DNA of 64,000 nucleotides from Salibaculum sp031581025 (GCF_031581025.1 NZ_JAVLCA010000005.1); one strand, 5' to 3'; counted from the first letter of the stretch, positions 8,485 to 20,587 are shown. Notes: a model not told the origin generated them from the letters alone. Numbers and translations are program-made.

Positions 8485-9708
8485 TCAGGGCAGGTAGTCG
8501 GCGGGGTCGACCCGGTCGGTGCCATCGGCCACCTGGAACTGGAAGGTGACATTGTCACCGTCTGCCGTGCGACCGATGGTGCCGCCCTGGGAGACCGAGT
8601 CGCCCTGTGTCACCGAAATCTCCGCCACGCCGATGTAGATGGTGGAGATATTGTTGCCATGGTTGACGAGAATGAACTTCGTTCCGTTCACCTCTTCGCT
8701 TATGAGCCTGACCGTGCCGTCCGCGGCCGCGCGCACCGGGGCGTCCGCATCGGTCGAGAAGACGATGCCGCGGTTTTCGGGCGGATTGTAATCGCGGATG
8801 ATGCTGCCCGAAACCGGCGCGATCAGTGGCGCATCCGTCTGTTCCGGGCTTTGCTCGCCGATGTCGGGGCTGGGCGGGTCCTCGGCCTCTGCATCGGCCG
8901 TGTCCTCTGTCCCGCTTTCCGGGCTCTCCGTTGGTAGGGGACTGGCGGCGCTGGGCGGGGTCGGCGTCTGCGTGCCACGCCCCGGCTCTGTTACCTCGTC
9001 GTCGTCGGACGCGGCCGGTGCCGTCCCGCTGGCCGGGATCAGCAGTTGCTGGCCCTCGCGGATCGTCAGGTCGGCGCCCAGCCCGTTCCATTCGGCCAGA
9101 CCGCGCACCGGCACGTCATAGAGCCGGGCGATGGAATAGACCGTCTCACCGCGCGCGACCTGGTGGCGCAGCGGTTCCACGCCCGTGGGGGCGTCGTCTT
9201 GCGGGGTCTCTGTCGCGGCCGCGTCCTCCTGTTGCGGTTCGGCGCGGTCGATCGCGTCCGAGGCCAGCGTCGTCACGTCAACGTCCGAAGGCGCGCGGAT
9301 CGGGCCTGTACCGGGCGCGCCCGTTTCGGGCGAGGGTTCCGTCACGCGGCCCGGCAGGGCGACGATCTCGTCCCGGCGCAGCGGTGTGTCGGGTTCGATG
9401 GCGTTGTAACGGGCCAGTTCCTGGGCCGAGATTTCCAGCCGCTCGGCGATCTGGCGCACGGTCTCGTCCCGGCGCGCCACCACCACCTGGTGGCCGGGAT
9501 AGGAGATCACGCCGCGATCATCGGGGCGCGGCCGGTCGGGCAGTTCGGCCACCGATTGCGAGGTGTCGAACCCGCCGCCGATGTCACGCAGGTCGAAATC
9601 CGCGAGGTTGCCATCGCCATCGCATGCGGCCAGGGCGAGCAACGCGGTTCCCGCCAGCAGCAGGCGGTGGGGCCGGGCGGGGAAACGGGACAGCGGGGGC
9701 ATGAACAT
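8485..9708 (-). CDS. LysM/M23-like peptidoglycan-binding lipoprotein (NlpD-like, degenerate peptidase)
   Basis: The 407-residue precursor has a lipoprotein signal (LLLAGTALLALAAC). Two LysM modules follow, at roughly residues 65-115 and 180-230. A low-complexity acidic/proline linker then leads to a C-terminal M23-fold domain. The zinc ligands expected in active M23 peptidases are missing: GIDF-type is GIVFSTDADAPV, and the terminal HxH position reads VTFQFQVADG. Like NlpD/EnvC it may activate amidases rather than cut peptidoglycan. It sits downstream of pcm-surE in the order surE-pcm-nlpD known from other bacteria, which supports NlpD. The ATG at 9702 is an alternative start. Confidence 0.88.
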   Translation of the reverse strand: MFMPPLSRFPARPHRLLLAGTALLALAACDGDGNLADFDLRDIGGGFDTSQSVAELPDRPRPDDRGVISYPGHQVVVARRDETVRQIAERLEISAQELARYNAIEPDTPLRRDEIVALPGRVTEPSPETGAPGTGPIRAPSDVDVTTLASDAIDRAEPQQEDAAATETPQDDAPTGVEPLRHQVARGETVYSIARLYDVPVRGLAEWNGLGADLTIREGQQLLIPASGTAPAASDDDEVTEPGRGTQTPTPPSAASPLPTESPESGTEDTADAEAEDPPSPDIGEQSPEQTDAPLIAPVSGSIIRDYNPPENRGIVFSTDADAPVRAAADGTVRLISEEVNGTKFILVNHGNNISTIYIGVAEISVTQGDSVSQGGTIGRTADGDNVTFQFQVADGTDRVDPADYLP

Positions 9709-9779
9709 CGGCTCGATCCTCGGGTCTGGGGCGATCGTTCTCGGTCTGCGTCGCCATTTCGGCGAAGTATAGGGGAAAA

Positions 9780-10415
9780 TCAGTCCGCGCCCAAGCCCTC
9801 GACAAGTGGCACGAAGCGCACCGGGCGCAGTTCCTCGTAGTCGAAGCCGTCCTCGCCCCGGGTCACCCGGATCAGCGATTGCACCGTGTCCGACTGGCCC
9901 ACCGGCAAGACCATGACGCCACCGGGCTTAAGCTGGGCCAGCAGCGGGCCCGGCGGGTCTTCGGCCGCGGCGGTCACAACGATGCGGTCGAAGGGCGCCT
10001 GGTCGGGCAACCCGTGGCTGCCGTCGGCGCTCATGGCGGTGATGTTGGTCAGGTCCATTTCTTCGAACAGTGCGCGGGCCTGCTGCACCAGCCGCTTGTG
10101 GCGATCCACGGTGTAGACCCGCCGGGCCAGGTGGCTGAGGATCACCGCCTGGTAGCCCGAGCCGGTGCCCACCTCCAGCACCTTGTCGCGCGGCTGCACC
10201 CGCAGGGCCTGGGTCATCAGCCCCACCACCGAGGGCTGCGAGATGGTCTGCCCACAGGCGATGGGCAAGGGCATGTCCTCGTAGGCGCGATCGGCGAAAT
10301 GGCCCTTGACGAAGCGCGAACGGTCGGTGCGCTCCATGGCCACAAGGGTGCGCGCATCCGTCACCCCCTTGGAGCGTAGCGCGTAGACGAAGCGCATCTG
10401 CTGCTCGGGGGTCAC
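9780..10415 (-). CDS. pcm: Protein-L-isoaspartate O-methyltransferase
   Basis: The 211-residue protein has the PCMT hallmark GQTISQPSVVGLMTQAL and SAM-binding motif VLEVGTGSGYQAVIL. It methylates isoaspartyl residues in damaged proteins using S-adenosylmethionine, in the cytoplasm. It begins with GTG at 10415, overlapping the surE stop (GTGA), so the two are translationally coupled. The surE-pcm pairing is widely conserved. Confidence 0.95.
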   Translation of the reverse strand: MTPEQQMRFVYALRSKGVTDARTLVAMERTDRSRFVKGHFADRAYEDMPLPIACGQTISQPSVVGLMTQALRVQPRDKVLEVGTGSGYQAVILSHLARRVYTVDRHKRLVQQARALFEEMDLTNITAMSADGSHGLPDQAPFDRIVVTAAAEDPPGPLLAQLKPGGVMVLPVGQSDTVQSLIRVTRGEDGFDYEELRPVRFVPLVEGLGAD

Positions 10416-11200
10416 GCCAGGGCCTCGCGCAGGGCCTCGAGCCGGTCATGGGCGGTCAGGTCCGCGCGCATCGGCGTGATCGAGATATGGCCCTCGAGGT
10501 TGGCCGCGGCATCGGTGCCGGGCGCGGTCGGCGCGTGCTGTGCGCCACCCTTGATCCAGAGGAAGCGCCGCCCGGCGGGCGAATGCGTGGGTTCGACCGA
10601 GAACCCGGTGTCGGGGCGGAACCCCTGGATCGTGGCGCGCAGGCCTTTGACCTGTGCCGCCGGGACGGGCGGGAAATTCACGTTGTAGAACAGCCGGTAA
10701 TCGGCGCCGCTGTCCCAGGGCGCGCTGTCCAGCAGTTTCCGGACGGTGGCCACGCCATGCAGCGCCGCGGCCTCGAAGGGGGTGTCGGCCTTGGCGTTGT
10801 CGGGGCCGTAGTACTGCGAAAGGGCAATGGCGGGCAGGCCCTGCAGGGCGGCCTCCATGGCGCCACCGATGGTGCCCGAATACATCGCGTTCTCGGCGGC
10901 GTTGTTGCCGCGGTTCACCCCCGAAAGCACCAGGTCGGGCCGGGCCCCGGCCATAACATCGTGCAGCCCGGCCAGAACGCAGTCGGCGGGCGAACCCTCG
11001 GCGGCATAGCGGCGCGGGCCCAGCTCGGCGATCATGGTCGGATGGCTGTAGGAGATGCAGTGGCCGACGCCGGACTGTTCGAAGGCGGGGGCCACGGTCC
11101 AGACCTCTCCATCGAGGCCCGCGATCTCGGTGGCGATGGCGTGCAGGACCGCCAGCCCCGGCGCGTTGATCCCGTCGTCGTTGGTGATGAGAATGCGCAT
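10412..11200 (-). CDS. surE: 5'/3'-nucleotidase SurE
   Basis: The 262-residue protein opens with ILITNDDGINAPGL, whose Asp pair binds the metal, and carries SGVNRGNNAAENAMYSGTIG, the SurE active-site loop. SurE dephosphorylates nucleoside monophosphates in stationary-phase or stress metabolism. Length and motif order match the family. It is the first gene of the surE-pcm-LysM run. The upstream 150 bp to the SDR gene show no strong promoter to my eye. Confidence 0.96.
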   Translation of the reverse strand: MRILITNDDGINAPGLAVLHAIATEIAGLDGEVWTVAPAFEQSGVGHCISYSHPTMIAELGPRRYAAEGSPADCVLAGLHDVMAGARPDLVLSGVNRGNNAAENAMYSGTIGGAMEAALQGLPAIALSQYYGPDNAKADTPFEAAALHGVATVRKLLDSAPWDSGADYRLFYNVNFPPVPAAQVKGLRATIQGFRPDTGFSVEPTHSPAGRRFLWIKGGAQHAPTAPGTDAAANLEGHISITPMRADLTAHDRLEALREALA

Positions 11201-11350
11201 GTCTGTTCCCTTTTGGCCTGTTTACCGGGGGTGCCGGCGGGCGGCAAGGACCGGCAGTGGCCTTAGGCCGGTCCGCAGGACGGCAGAGACCGCCGTCTTG
11301 TGCGGTGCCCCGGTGCGCCTCGCGCTCAGCGCGGCCCGCAGAGCGCTCCG

Positions 11351-11992
11351 CTAGCCGGTGATGTCGCCCAAAAGCCGGGCCGCCTCGTCCTCGGGGCGCG
11401 CCAGTCCGCTGCGATCCTCACCGGGGTGAAAACGGGCGCGGGTGCCCGTGGGCATCGCCCTGGGCATCAGGATGCGCACCTGCGGGCCGGTGTGCTCGGC
11501 CTCGCGCTGCCAGGACCGCGCCAGCGCGATCTGCGCCGCCTTGGAGGCCCCGTAGGCGCCGTAATAGGGCTGTCCGCCCTGGGGATCGTCGAAGAAGACC
11601 GCGCGGCCGTCACGGCCCAGCAGGGGGGCGACATAGCCGATCAGCCGCTGCGTGGCCGTGACATTGACGTTCATGGCGGTGTCGAAATCCTTGCTGCCCA
11701 TGGCGGCGGCGGGCGAGAGAGGGGCGGCATGAACCGCCGCGTGAACCCAGAGAGCCACCTTGCCCCAGCGGTCGTGGATCGAGCGGCAGAGCTGCTGCAT
11801 GGCCGGGTCGGTGGTGATGTCCATGGGCGCGAGCGTCGCCTCGCCGCCCCGGTCGCGGATGCGGTCGTCCAGCTCTTCCAGCGCGCCGGTGGTGCGGCCC
11901 ACGGCAACGATGTGATGGGTCGGGGCGAGGGCCTGGGCCAGGGCGGCGCCAAGGCCGCGGCTGGCACCTGTGATGAGGGCGATCGAAGTCAT
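11351..11992 (-). CDS. SDR family oxidoreductase
   Basis: The 213-residue Rossmann protein starts with ALITGASRGLG (cofactor glycine motif) and contains YGAYGASKAAQIALARSW, the YxxxK catalytic pair. It lacks the long C-terminal extension of FabG. It ends with a TAG stop, which reads as a true end because the sequence beyond has no family similarity. Substrate unknown. It is flanked by surE downstream and the small PulC-like gene upstream. Confidence 0.88.
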   Translation of the reverse strand: MTSIALITGASRGLGAALAQALAPTHHIVAVGRTTGALEELDDRIRDRGGEATLAPMDITTDPAMQQLCRSIHDRWGKVALWVHAAVHAAPLSPAAAMGSKDFDTAMNVNVTATQRLIGYVAPLLGRDGRAVFFDDPQGGQPYYGAYGASKAAQIALARSWQREAEHTGPQVRILMPRAMPTGTRARFHPGEDRSGLARPEDEAARLLGDITG

Positions 11993-12067
11993 GGCCCGCT
12001 GTTAAGACAGCCGCACGGGCTTGGCAATCCCGCCCGGTCGCCCCCGTCTGTTTCCTCTCCCGCAGGC

Positions 12068-12322
12068 TCAGCCCGCCAAGGCCAGTTGGTAAAGACGGTC
12101 GCGCCGGCGCAGGATCACGTGATCCTCGGCGATCCGTTCGACCCGGCCCGCATCGGTTCTGTCCCCGACGGCGACCTTGCGAATTGTTCCGTCGCGCTCG
12201 CGCAACAGCGCGCTTGCCCGGGGGCCGCCGGTCATGGTGCCGATCAGCCGCGTGCCATGCAGCTACAGGGCCTCGGGATCGGTCGCCGCCCGGGCGGTGG
12301 CCGCGTTGGTTGTCTGGGTCAT
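12068..12322 (-). pseudogene. Small PulC/PilP-like protein gene with in-frame amber codon
   Basis: An 85-codon frame runs from ATG 12322 to TGA 12068-12070. Codon 20 is TAG (12263-12265). The frame resumes with LHGTRLIGTMTGG, then ALLRERDGTIRKVAVGDR and VERIAEDHVILRRRDRLYQL. This resembles the beta-rich HR domain of type II secretion PulC/pilus PilP-like small proteins common in Rhodobacterales. The replaced residue may be Trp (TGG) or Gln (CAG). A shortened product could begin at an internal ATG (codon 29) but would lack the first beta strand. It lies between purF and the SDR on the same strand. The reading is by eye and the family call is tentative. Confidence 0.6.
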
Positions 12323-12452
12323 CTGGGGTCTTCCTGCTTGCGCCAAGGGATACCGAAGACAGGCAGATATGCGCCGCGGCAGAGGGGCGAAAGGACGCGC
12401 GCACGGGCAATGCCGCGTTGCGGCGAAAACTGGCCGACGCGCGGGACTGGCG

Positions 12453-13943
12453 TTATTCGGCGGCCTTCATCTGGAACCCCTGGTCCAGCATGTCGGTGGG
12501 TTCCACCGGGTAGTCGCCGGAAAAACAGGCGTCGCAGTATTGCGGGCAGGCGGTATCGCGGCCCTGCGCCTCGCCCACAGCCCGGTAGAGCCCGTCGAGC
12601 GAGATGAACTTGATGCTGTCGACGCCCAGGTGGTCACGCATCTCGTGCTCGGACATGGTGGCGGCCAGCAGCTTTTCGCGCTGGGGCGTGTCCACGCCGT
12701 AGAAGCAGGGCCAGGCCGTGGGCGGGCTGGCGATGCGGAAGTGCACCTCGGCGGCCCCGGCATCGAGGATCATGTCCTTGATCTTGCGGCTGGTGGTGCC
12801 GCGCACCACGCTGTCGTCGACCAGGATCACACGCTTGCCCTTTATCAGCGCGCGGTTGACGTTGAGTTTCAGCCGCACGCCCATGTTGCGGATCTGCTCG
12901 GTCGGCTCGATGAAAGTCCGGCCCATGTACTGGTTGCGGATGATCCCCATGGCGTAGGGGATGCCGCTTTGCAGGGCATAGCCGATGGCCGCCGGGGTCC
13001 CGCTGTCGGGGACGGGGCAGACGAGGTCGGCCTCTACCGGGCTTTCCTTGGCCAGCTCGCGCCCGATGCTCTCGCGCGTGGAATAAACGGACTGCCCGCC
13101 CAGGATGCTGTCGGGGCGGCTGAAGTAGACATGCTCGAAGATGCAGAAGCGCGACTTGGCCGGGCGGAAGGGCCGATGGCTCTGCACGCCCTTCTCGGGG
13201 GAAATCACGACCATCTCGCCCGGTTCGATCTCGCGCAGGAACTCGGCGCCGATGATGTCGAGCGCGCAGGTTTCCGAGGCCAGCACCCAGCCCTCGCCCA
13301 GCTTGCCCAGCACCAGCGGGCGCACGCCCAGCGGGTCGCGGCAGCCCATCAGCTTGGTCCGGGTCATGGCGACCACGGAAAAGGCGCCCTCGACCTTGCG
13401 CAGGGCCTCTTCCATGCGGTCGGGTATGGTCCGGCCCATGGAGCGCGCCATGAGATGGATGATGCATTCGCTGTCGCTGGAGGACTGGAAGATTGAGCCG
13501 CGTTCGATCAGTTCGCGGCGCAGTTGCAATGCGTTGGTGATGTTGCCGTTGTGGGCCAGTGCGGCGCCGCCCATCGAGAATTCGCCGAAGAAGGGCTGCA
13601 CGTCGCGGATCTGGGTGCCGCCCTTGGACCCGGCGGTGGAATAGCGCACATGGCCGATGCCGATGGGGCCGGGCAGGGTGGCCAGCAGCTTTTCCGAGGT
13701 GAAGTTGTCGCGCACCAGCCCGAAGCGGCGGGCCGAGTTGAAGCCCTGTTCGGCGTCATGGGTGACGATGCCGCCGGCCTCTTGCCCGCGGTGTTGCAGG
13801 GCATGCAGGCCGAGCGCGACGATCGAAGCGGCATCCGCCACGCCGACGGTGCCGAACACCCCGCATTCCTCTTTCAGTTTGTCGTCGTCAGCCCCGTCGC
13901 CGGTATAGTCGAATGGATGGGCGAGTGGCAGCACCTTGGTCAC
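12453..13943 (-). CDS. purF: Amidophosphoribosyltransferase (glutamine PRPP amidotransferase)
   Basis: The 496-residue enzyme performs the first step of purine synthesis, PRPP plus glutamine to phosphoribosylamine. The Ntn glutaminase nucleophile is C27 in EECGVFG, after a 26-residue propeptide, as in the Bacillus-type enzyme. The PRPP loop is VILVDDSVVRGTTS. The C-terminal CPQYCDACFSGDYP suggests the Fe-S-binding form. The start is GTG at 13943. It is downstream of cvpA on the same strand, as in many bacteria. Confidence 0.97.
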   Translation of the reverse strand: MTKVLPLAHPFDYTGDGADDDKLKEECGVFGTVGVADAASIVALGLHALQHRGQEAGGIVTHDAEQGFNSARRFGLVRDNFTSEKLLATLPGPIGIGHVRYSTAGSKGGTQIRDVQPFFGEFSMGGAALAHNGNITNALQLRRELIERGSIFQSSSDSECIIHLMARSMGRTIPDRMEEALRKVEGAFSVVAMTRTKLMGCRDPLGVRPLVLGKLGEGWVLASETCALDIIGAEFLREIEPGEMVVISPEKGVQSHRPFRPAKSRFCIFEHVYFSRPDSILGGQSVYSTRESIGRELAKESPVEADLVCPVPDSGTPAAIGYALQSGIPYAMGIIRNQYMGRTFIEPTEQIRNMGVRLKLNVNRALIKGKRVILVDDSVVRGTTSRKIKDMILDAGAAEVHFRIASPPTAWPCFYGVDTPQREKLLAATMSEHEMRDHLGVDSIKFISLDGLYRAVGEAQGRDTACPQYCDACFSGDYPVEPTDMLDQGFQMKAAE

Positions 13944-14057
13944 GTATGGACCCTCCGAATCTCACGGACTGAACCTTGCCCCTCACATAGTCCTGTGCGG
14001 GGTCGCTGTCACCAAACGATTACATTCCCAGGTGCGCGTTGCGGCCGCTTGGCCGGG

Positions 14058-14615
14058 TCAGTCAGGGGTACAGCCCGCGACCAGCTGTTCATACTGCGTG
14101 GTGATCCAGCCCAGCGCCTGCTCGGGGTCTTCCGACTGCATCCGATCGGTGAAACCGCCGAAGACGGCACCGGCGCGGCTGTCGTCGATCATGGCGACCT
14201 CTTGCGTCTCGAGGATTGTCTCGTAGACGAAAAAGGCCACGGCCACCAGAAGGATGCCCCGCAGCGCCCCGAAGAGAAAGCCCAGCCCCTGGTCGACCCC
14301 GCCGAAGGCCGAGCGTTGCACCAGCGAGGAAAACACCGGGGTGAAGATCGACACGACCACCAGCACGATGGCGAAGACCGCGGCGAAGGCCGCGATGATC
14401 GACAATTCGCAACTGTCGCCGATGAAGTCGCCCAGAACCGGGATCTGGCGCACCAGCGGCGTGACCCGGTCGGCAAAGATGAAGGCGACTACGGCGGCCG
14501 CGACCCAGCCGGCGATGGCCAGCAATTCGCGCACAAGGCCGCGGCTGTAGGCCAGCAGGGCCGACAGAACGATCATCACGGCCACGATTCCGTCAATGAG
14601 GGTGAAATCGCCCAT
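14058..14615 (-). CDS. cvpA: CvpA family membrane protein
   Basis: The 185-residue protein has four predicted membrane segments (about residues 5-25, 28-48, 70-95 and 108-130). The CvpA-like SRGLVRELLAIAGWVAA motif joins the first two. CvpA proteins are linked to colicin V export and envelope stress tolerance, but the mechanism is unclear. The cvpA-purF neighbourhood is a conserved pairing. radA lies 35 bp upstream. Confidence 0.92.
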   Translation of the reverse strand: MGDFTLIDGIVAVMIVLSALLAYSRGLVRELLAIAGWVAAAVVAFIFADRVTPLVRQIPVLGDFIGDSCELSIIAAFAAVFAIVLVVVSIFTPVFSSLVQRSAFGGVDQGLGFLFGALRGILLVAVAFFVYETILETQEVAMIDDSRAGAVFGGFTDRMQSEDPEQALGWITTQYEQLVAGCTPD

Positions 14616-14650
14616 GTCCCGGCCCCTTGCTCCTTTGGCGGCGGCCCGGG

Positions 14651-16015
<1,365 letters not shown>

Positions 16016-16017
16016 GT

Positions 16018-16494
16018 TCACCTTTTGGCCCATTTCGCGGGGCCTGTCCATGGCCCGCGCATCCGCCGCTCTGTCAGCCCCGAGAGGAGGATCGAGGCCA
16101 GCACGCAGCCGGTGAAAAGGTAAAGCCCCCAGGCGCCCTCGACATGAGTGCGGCTGACGTCCTTGACCACCACGACATAAAGCGCGATCAGAAAGACATC
16201 GGCCATGGCAAGCTTGCCCAGCCAGGCCAGCACGGGCAGGGCGCGCAGATCGAGCAGGCGGACCTGCACCAGCGCCAGCCCGATGCACTTGAGGTAGGGC
16301 GCGAAAAGCGCCAGCGCGGTGACGATGACGGCCAGGACCACGTCACTGTCCCAAAGGCTTTGCAGCCCCGAGACGATGGAAATCTCGTTCAGCCCGAACA
16401 GCGGCAGCAGCGCCGCCCGCAGCAAGGGCGCGAACCAGGCCACCGGAAAGAGCACCAGCAGGCAAAGGTTGGCCACACGCAGGGCGGCGTCCAT
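16018..16494 (-). CDS. PqiA-domain (paraquat-inducible protein A) membrane protein
   Basis: The 158-residue protein has four likely membrane helices and the PqiA features PLFGLNEISI and LGKLAMADVFLIAL. It is about the size of one PqiA half rather than the two-domain PqiA. PqiA/YebS proteins pair with MCE-domain tunnels (PqiB/YebT) in lipid transport between membranes. Here it follows mlaF with a one-base overlap (TGATG), implying a role with the MlaE-MlaF transporter; this is inference. No MCE protein is in the window. Confidence 0.82.
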   Translation of the reverse strand: MDAALRVANLCLLVLFPVAWFAPLLRAALLPLFGLNEISIVSGLQSLWDSDVVLAVIVTALALFAPYLKCIGLALVQVRLLDLRALPVLAWLGKLAMADVFLIALYVVVVKDVSRTHVEGAWGLYLFTGCVLASILLSGLTERRMRGPWTGPAKWAKR

Positions 16495-17240
16495 CAGCGC
16501 ACAGCCTCGATCGGCCCCTCGGCGCTGCCGGTGATGAACTGGTGCAGGTAGGGATCGCCGCTGTTGTCCATCTGCGCCACCGGGCCGGACCAGCGCACCT
16601 TGCCCGCGTGCAGCATGGCCACGTCGTCTGCGATGGCGCGCACGCTGGTCATGTCGTGGGTGATGGTGATGGCGGTCGCGCCCATTTCGGTGACGATCTC
16701 GCGGATCAATTCGTTGATGACACCCGACATGATCGGGTCCAGCCCCGTGGTGGGTTCGTCGAAGAAGATGATCTCGGGCTCGGCGGCGATGGCCCGGGCC
16801 AGGCCGACGCGTTTCTGCATCCCGCCCGAAAGCTCGGCCGGCAGGCGGTCGGCCACATCCGGCGACAGCCCGACGCGGCGCAGCTTTTCAACCGCGATCT
16901 CGCGCGCCTCGGCCTTGGGCCGCTTGAGGCGGCCGCGCAGCAGGCGAAAGGCGACGTTCTGCCAGACCGGCAGGCTGTCGAAGAGCGCACCGCCCTGGAA
17001 TAGCATCCCGAACCGGGCGAGGAATGCGTCGCGGTCGGCGCGGGTCACGTCCTCGCCGTCCACCTCGATGGTGCCGCTGTCGGGCGTGACCAGCCCGAGG
17101 ATGGACTTGATCAGCACCGACTTGCCGGTGCCCGACCCGCCGATGACCACCATGCTTTCACCGCGGGGCACGTGCAGGTCCACGCCGCGCAGCACCGCGT
17201 TGGCGCCAAAGGATTTGTGCAGGTCACTGAGCCGGATCAT
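16494..17240 (-). CDS. mlaF: Phospholipid ABC transporter ATPase MlaF
   Basis: The 248-residue ATPase has Walker A GGSGTGKSVLIKSI, signature LSGGMQKRVGLARAI, Walker B EIIFFDEPTTGLDP and the H-loop in TITHDM. The SGGMQKRVG signature is typical of the MlaF/Ttg2A family, which powers lipid trafficking between inner and outer membranes. It overlaps mlaE by 4 bp and the PqiA-like gene by 1 bp. Confidence 0.94.
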   Translation of the reverse strand: MIRLSDLHKSFGANAVLRGVDLHVPRGESMVVIGGSGTGKSVLIKSILGLVTPDSGTIEVDGEDVTRADRDAFLARFGMLFQGGALFDSLPVWQNVAFRLLRGRLKRPKAEAREIAVEKLRRVGLSPDVADRLPAELSGGMQKRVGLARAIAAEPEIIFFDEPTTGLDPIMSGVINELIREIVTEMGATAITITHDMTSVRAIADDVAMLHAGKVRWSGPVAQMDNSGDPYLHQFITGSAEGPIEAVR

Positions 17241-18013
17241 GCGGAAAAGAACGCCTCCGTCAGCAGGAAGTTCGCCGCCAGGATCAGCACCGCGGCGGCC
17301 ACCACCGAGGTCTTGGTCGCCCGGCCCACGCCCATGGCGCCGCGGTCGGACTGCATCCCGTAATAGCAGCCCATCAGCGCGGCGATGAAGCCGAAGACCG
17401 CGCCCTTGGCCAATGACGAGACGATGTCGAGCCGGGTCAGGAAATCGGCGGTATTCTTGAGATAGGCGGCGGCGTTGAAGCCCAGCCGTTCGGTGCCGAC
17501 CAGAAAGCCGCCCATGATACCGATGATGTCGCCGATGCCCACCAGAACCGGCATGACGAGCGTCGCCGCCAGAACCCGCGGCAGGGTCAGGTATTTCATC
17601 GGATGGGTGGACAGCGTGACAAGCGCGTCGATCTGTTCGGTCACCTTCATGGTGGCGATCTCGGCGGCGATGGAGGATGTCACACGTGCGGCGATCATCA
17701 GCCCCACCAGGACAGGGCCCAGTTCGCGCACCATGCCGATGGCCACGATCTGCGGCACCACCGCCTGGGCGTCGAAGCGCGAGCCGCCGGCGTAGATCTG
17801 CAGCGCCAGCGCGCCGCCGGTGAACAGCGCCGTCAGCCCCACCACGGGCAGCGAGAAATAGCCGATCTGCACCAGCGCATGGCCGAATTCACGAAAATAG
17901 AACGGCGGGCGTACCAGGTGCGAGACGGTCTGCCCGATGAAGATGGCCAGCCGTCCAATGGCGGCCAGCAGGCTCAGTGTCGCCGCCCCCGTTGCGGCCA
18001 GCGCCCGCGTCAT
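17237..18013 (-). CDS. mlaE: MlaE family lipid ABC transporter permease
   Basis: The 258-residue permease carries the MlaE-family segment VVPQIVAIGMVRELGPVLVG and several membrane helices. It forms the membrane channel of the Mla-type lipid transporter with MlaF. It overlaps alr upstream and mlaF downstream by 4 bp each, giving a tightly coupled alr-mlaE-mlaF-pqiA-like-radA run. Confidence 0.94.
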   Translation of the reverse strand: MTRALAATGAATLSLLAAIGRLAIFIGQTVSHLVRPPFYFREFGHALVQIGYFSLPVVGLTALFTGGALALQIYAGGSRFDAQAVVPQIVAIGMVRELGPVLVGLMIAARVTSSIAAEIATMKVTEQIDALVTLSTHPMKYLTLPRVLAATLVMPVLVGIGDIIGIMGGFLVGTERLGFNAAAYLKNTADFLTRLDIVSSLAKGAVFGFIAALMGCYYGMQSDRGAMGVGRATKTSVVAAAVLILAANFLLTEAFFSA

Positions 18014-19047
18014 GCGCCCGAATACCGGCGCGCGTAGCGGCTGCCCAGCGCGGTCAGCACCTCATATCCGATGGTGCCGGACTGGTCGGCGATGTCATCG
18101 ACGGTCTGCTGCGGCGAGAGCAGCGACAGGCTGCCCGGAACCTCGTCCAGGTCGGTCACATCCGCGGTGATCAGGTCCATGGACACCCGGCCCACCACCG
18201 ACACCGGCTGCGACCCGTGCCACAGTTGCGCCTTGTTGGACAGCACGCGATGGATGCCGTCGGCATAGCCCGCGCTGACCGTGACCAGCTTGGTGGGCCG
18301 CTGCGCCGTCCAGGTGTTGCCGTAGCCCACCGTCTCGCCCTCGGCCACGTCGCGCAGCTGGATCACCGGCAGGTCAAGCTGCACCACCGGCCGGGCATCG
18401 GCGAAGGGCAGCCCGCCGTAAAGGCCGACGCCGGGCCGGGTCAGGTCGAAGTGATACTCCGGCCCCATCTGGATGGCCCCCGTCGCCGCCAGCGAGCGCG
18501 GCACCTTGATGCCGTCGGTCATCAGGTGGAATTCCTCGAGCTGCTGGCGGTTCATCGGATGCTCCGGGTCGTCCTGGCAGGCCAGGTGGCTCATCACCAG
18601 TTGGCAGTTCTGGCCAAGGGCGATCTCGGCGACGCTGGCCCAGTCCTCGATCTCCATGCCAAGCCGGTTCATGCCGGTGTCCAATTGGATGCCGAAGGGA
18701 TGGTCGGGCAGGCTTTCAAGGTGGCGGGTCAACTGGCCCACGGTATTGATCATGGGCGTCAGGCCCATGTCGCCGATCATGTCGGTGTCGCCGCGCATGT
18801 GGCCCGAGAAGACGCAGATCGCGGGGTTCGGCCCCAGCGCCTGGCGCAGCCTGACTCCTTCTTCGGCGACGGCGACGAAAAAGGTTTTCGCGCCCGCGCG
18901 CGCCAGCGCCCGCGCGACCTTGTCCACCCCCAGCCCATAGCCGTCGGCCTTGACGACCGCGGCCGTCTCGACCTCGGTCATGGCATCCAGCGCCTGCCAG
19001 TTCCGGGTCAGCGCGGTCAGATCGATATTGAGGAAGCCACTCGACAT
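18010..19047 (-). CDS. alr: Alanine racemase
   Basis: The 345-residue PLP enzyme interconverts L- and D-alanine for peptidoglycan. The PLP lysine lies in AAVVKADGYGLG. The C-terminal catalytic tyrosine is in SAGYADGIHR, and GRVSMD is also present. The start at 19047 (MSSGFLNIDLT) matches the family; the open frame extends upstream but without similarity. It is the upstream member of the run with mlaE and mlaF. Confidence 0.96.
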   Translation of the reverse strand: MSSGFLNIDLTALTRNWQALDAMTEVETAAVVKADGYGLGVDKVARALARAGAKTFFVAVAEEGVRLRQALGPNPAICVFSGHMRGDTDMIGDMGLTPMINTVGQLTRHLESLPDHPFGIQLDTGMNRLGMEIEDWASVAEIALGQNCQLVMSHLACQDDPEHPMNRQQLEEFHLMTDGIKVPRSLAATGAIQMGPEYHFDLTRPGVGLYGGLPFADARPVVQLDLPVIQLRDVAEGETVGYGNTWTAQRPTKLVTVSAGYADGIHRVLSNKAQLWHGSQPVSVVGRVSMDLITADVTDLDEVPGSLSLLSPQQTVDDIADQSGTIGYEVLTALGSRYARRYSGA

Positions 19048-19105
19048 GGCCGGGGTTTTGACAGGTGGCAGGCAGGGGGGCAAGCGCGCTTTGCTCCGGG
19101 TGCCG

Positions 19106-20587
<1,482 letters not shown>

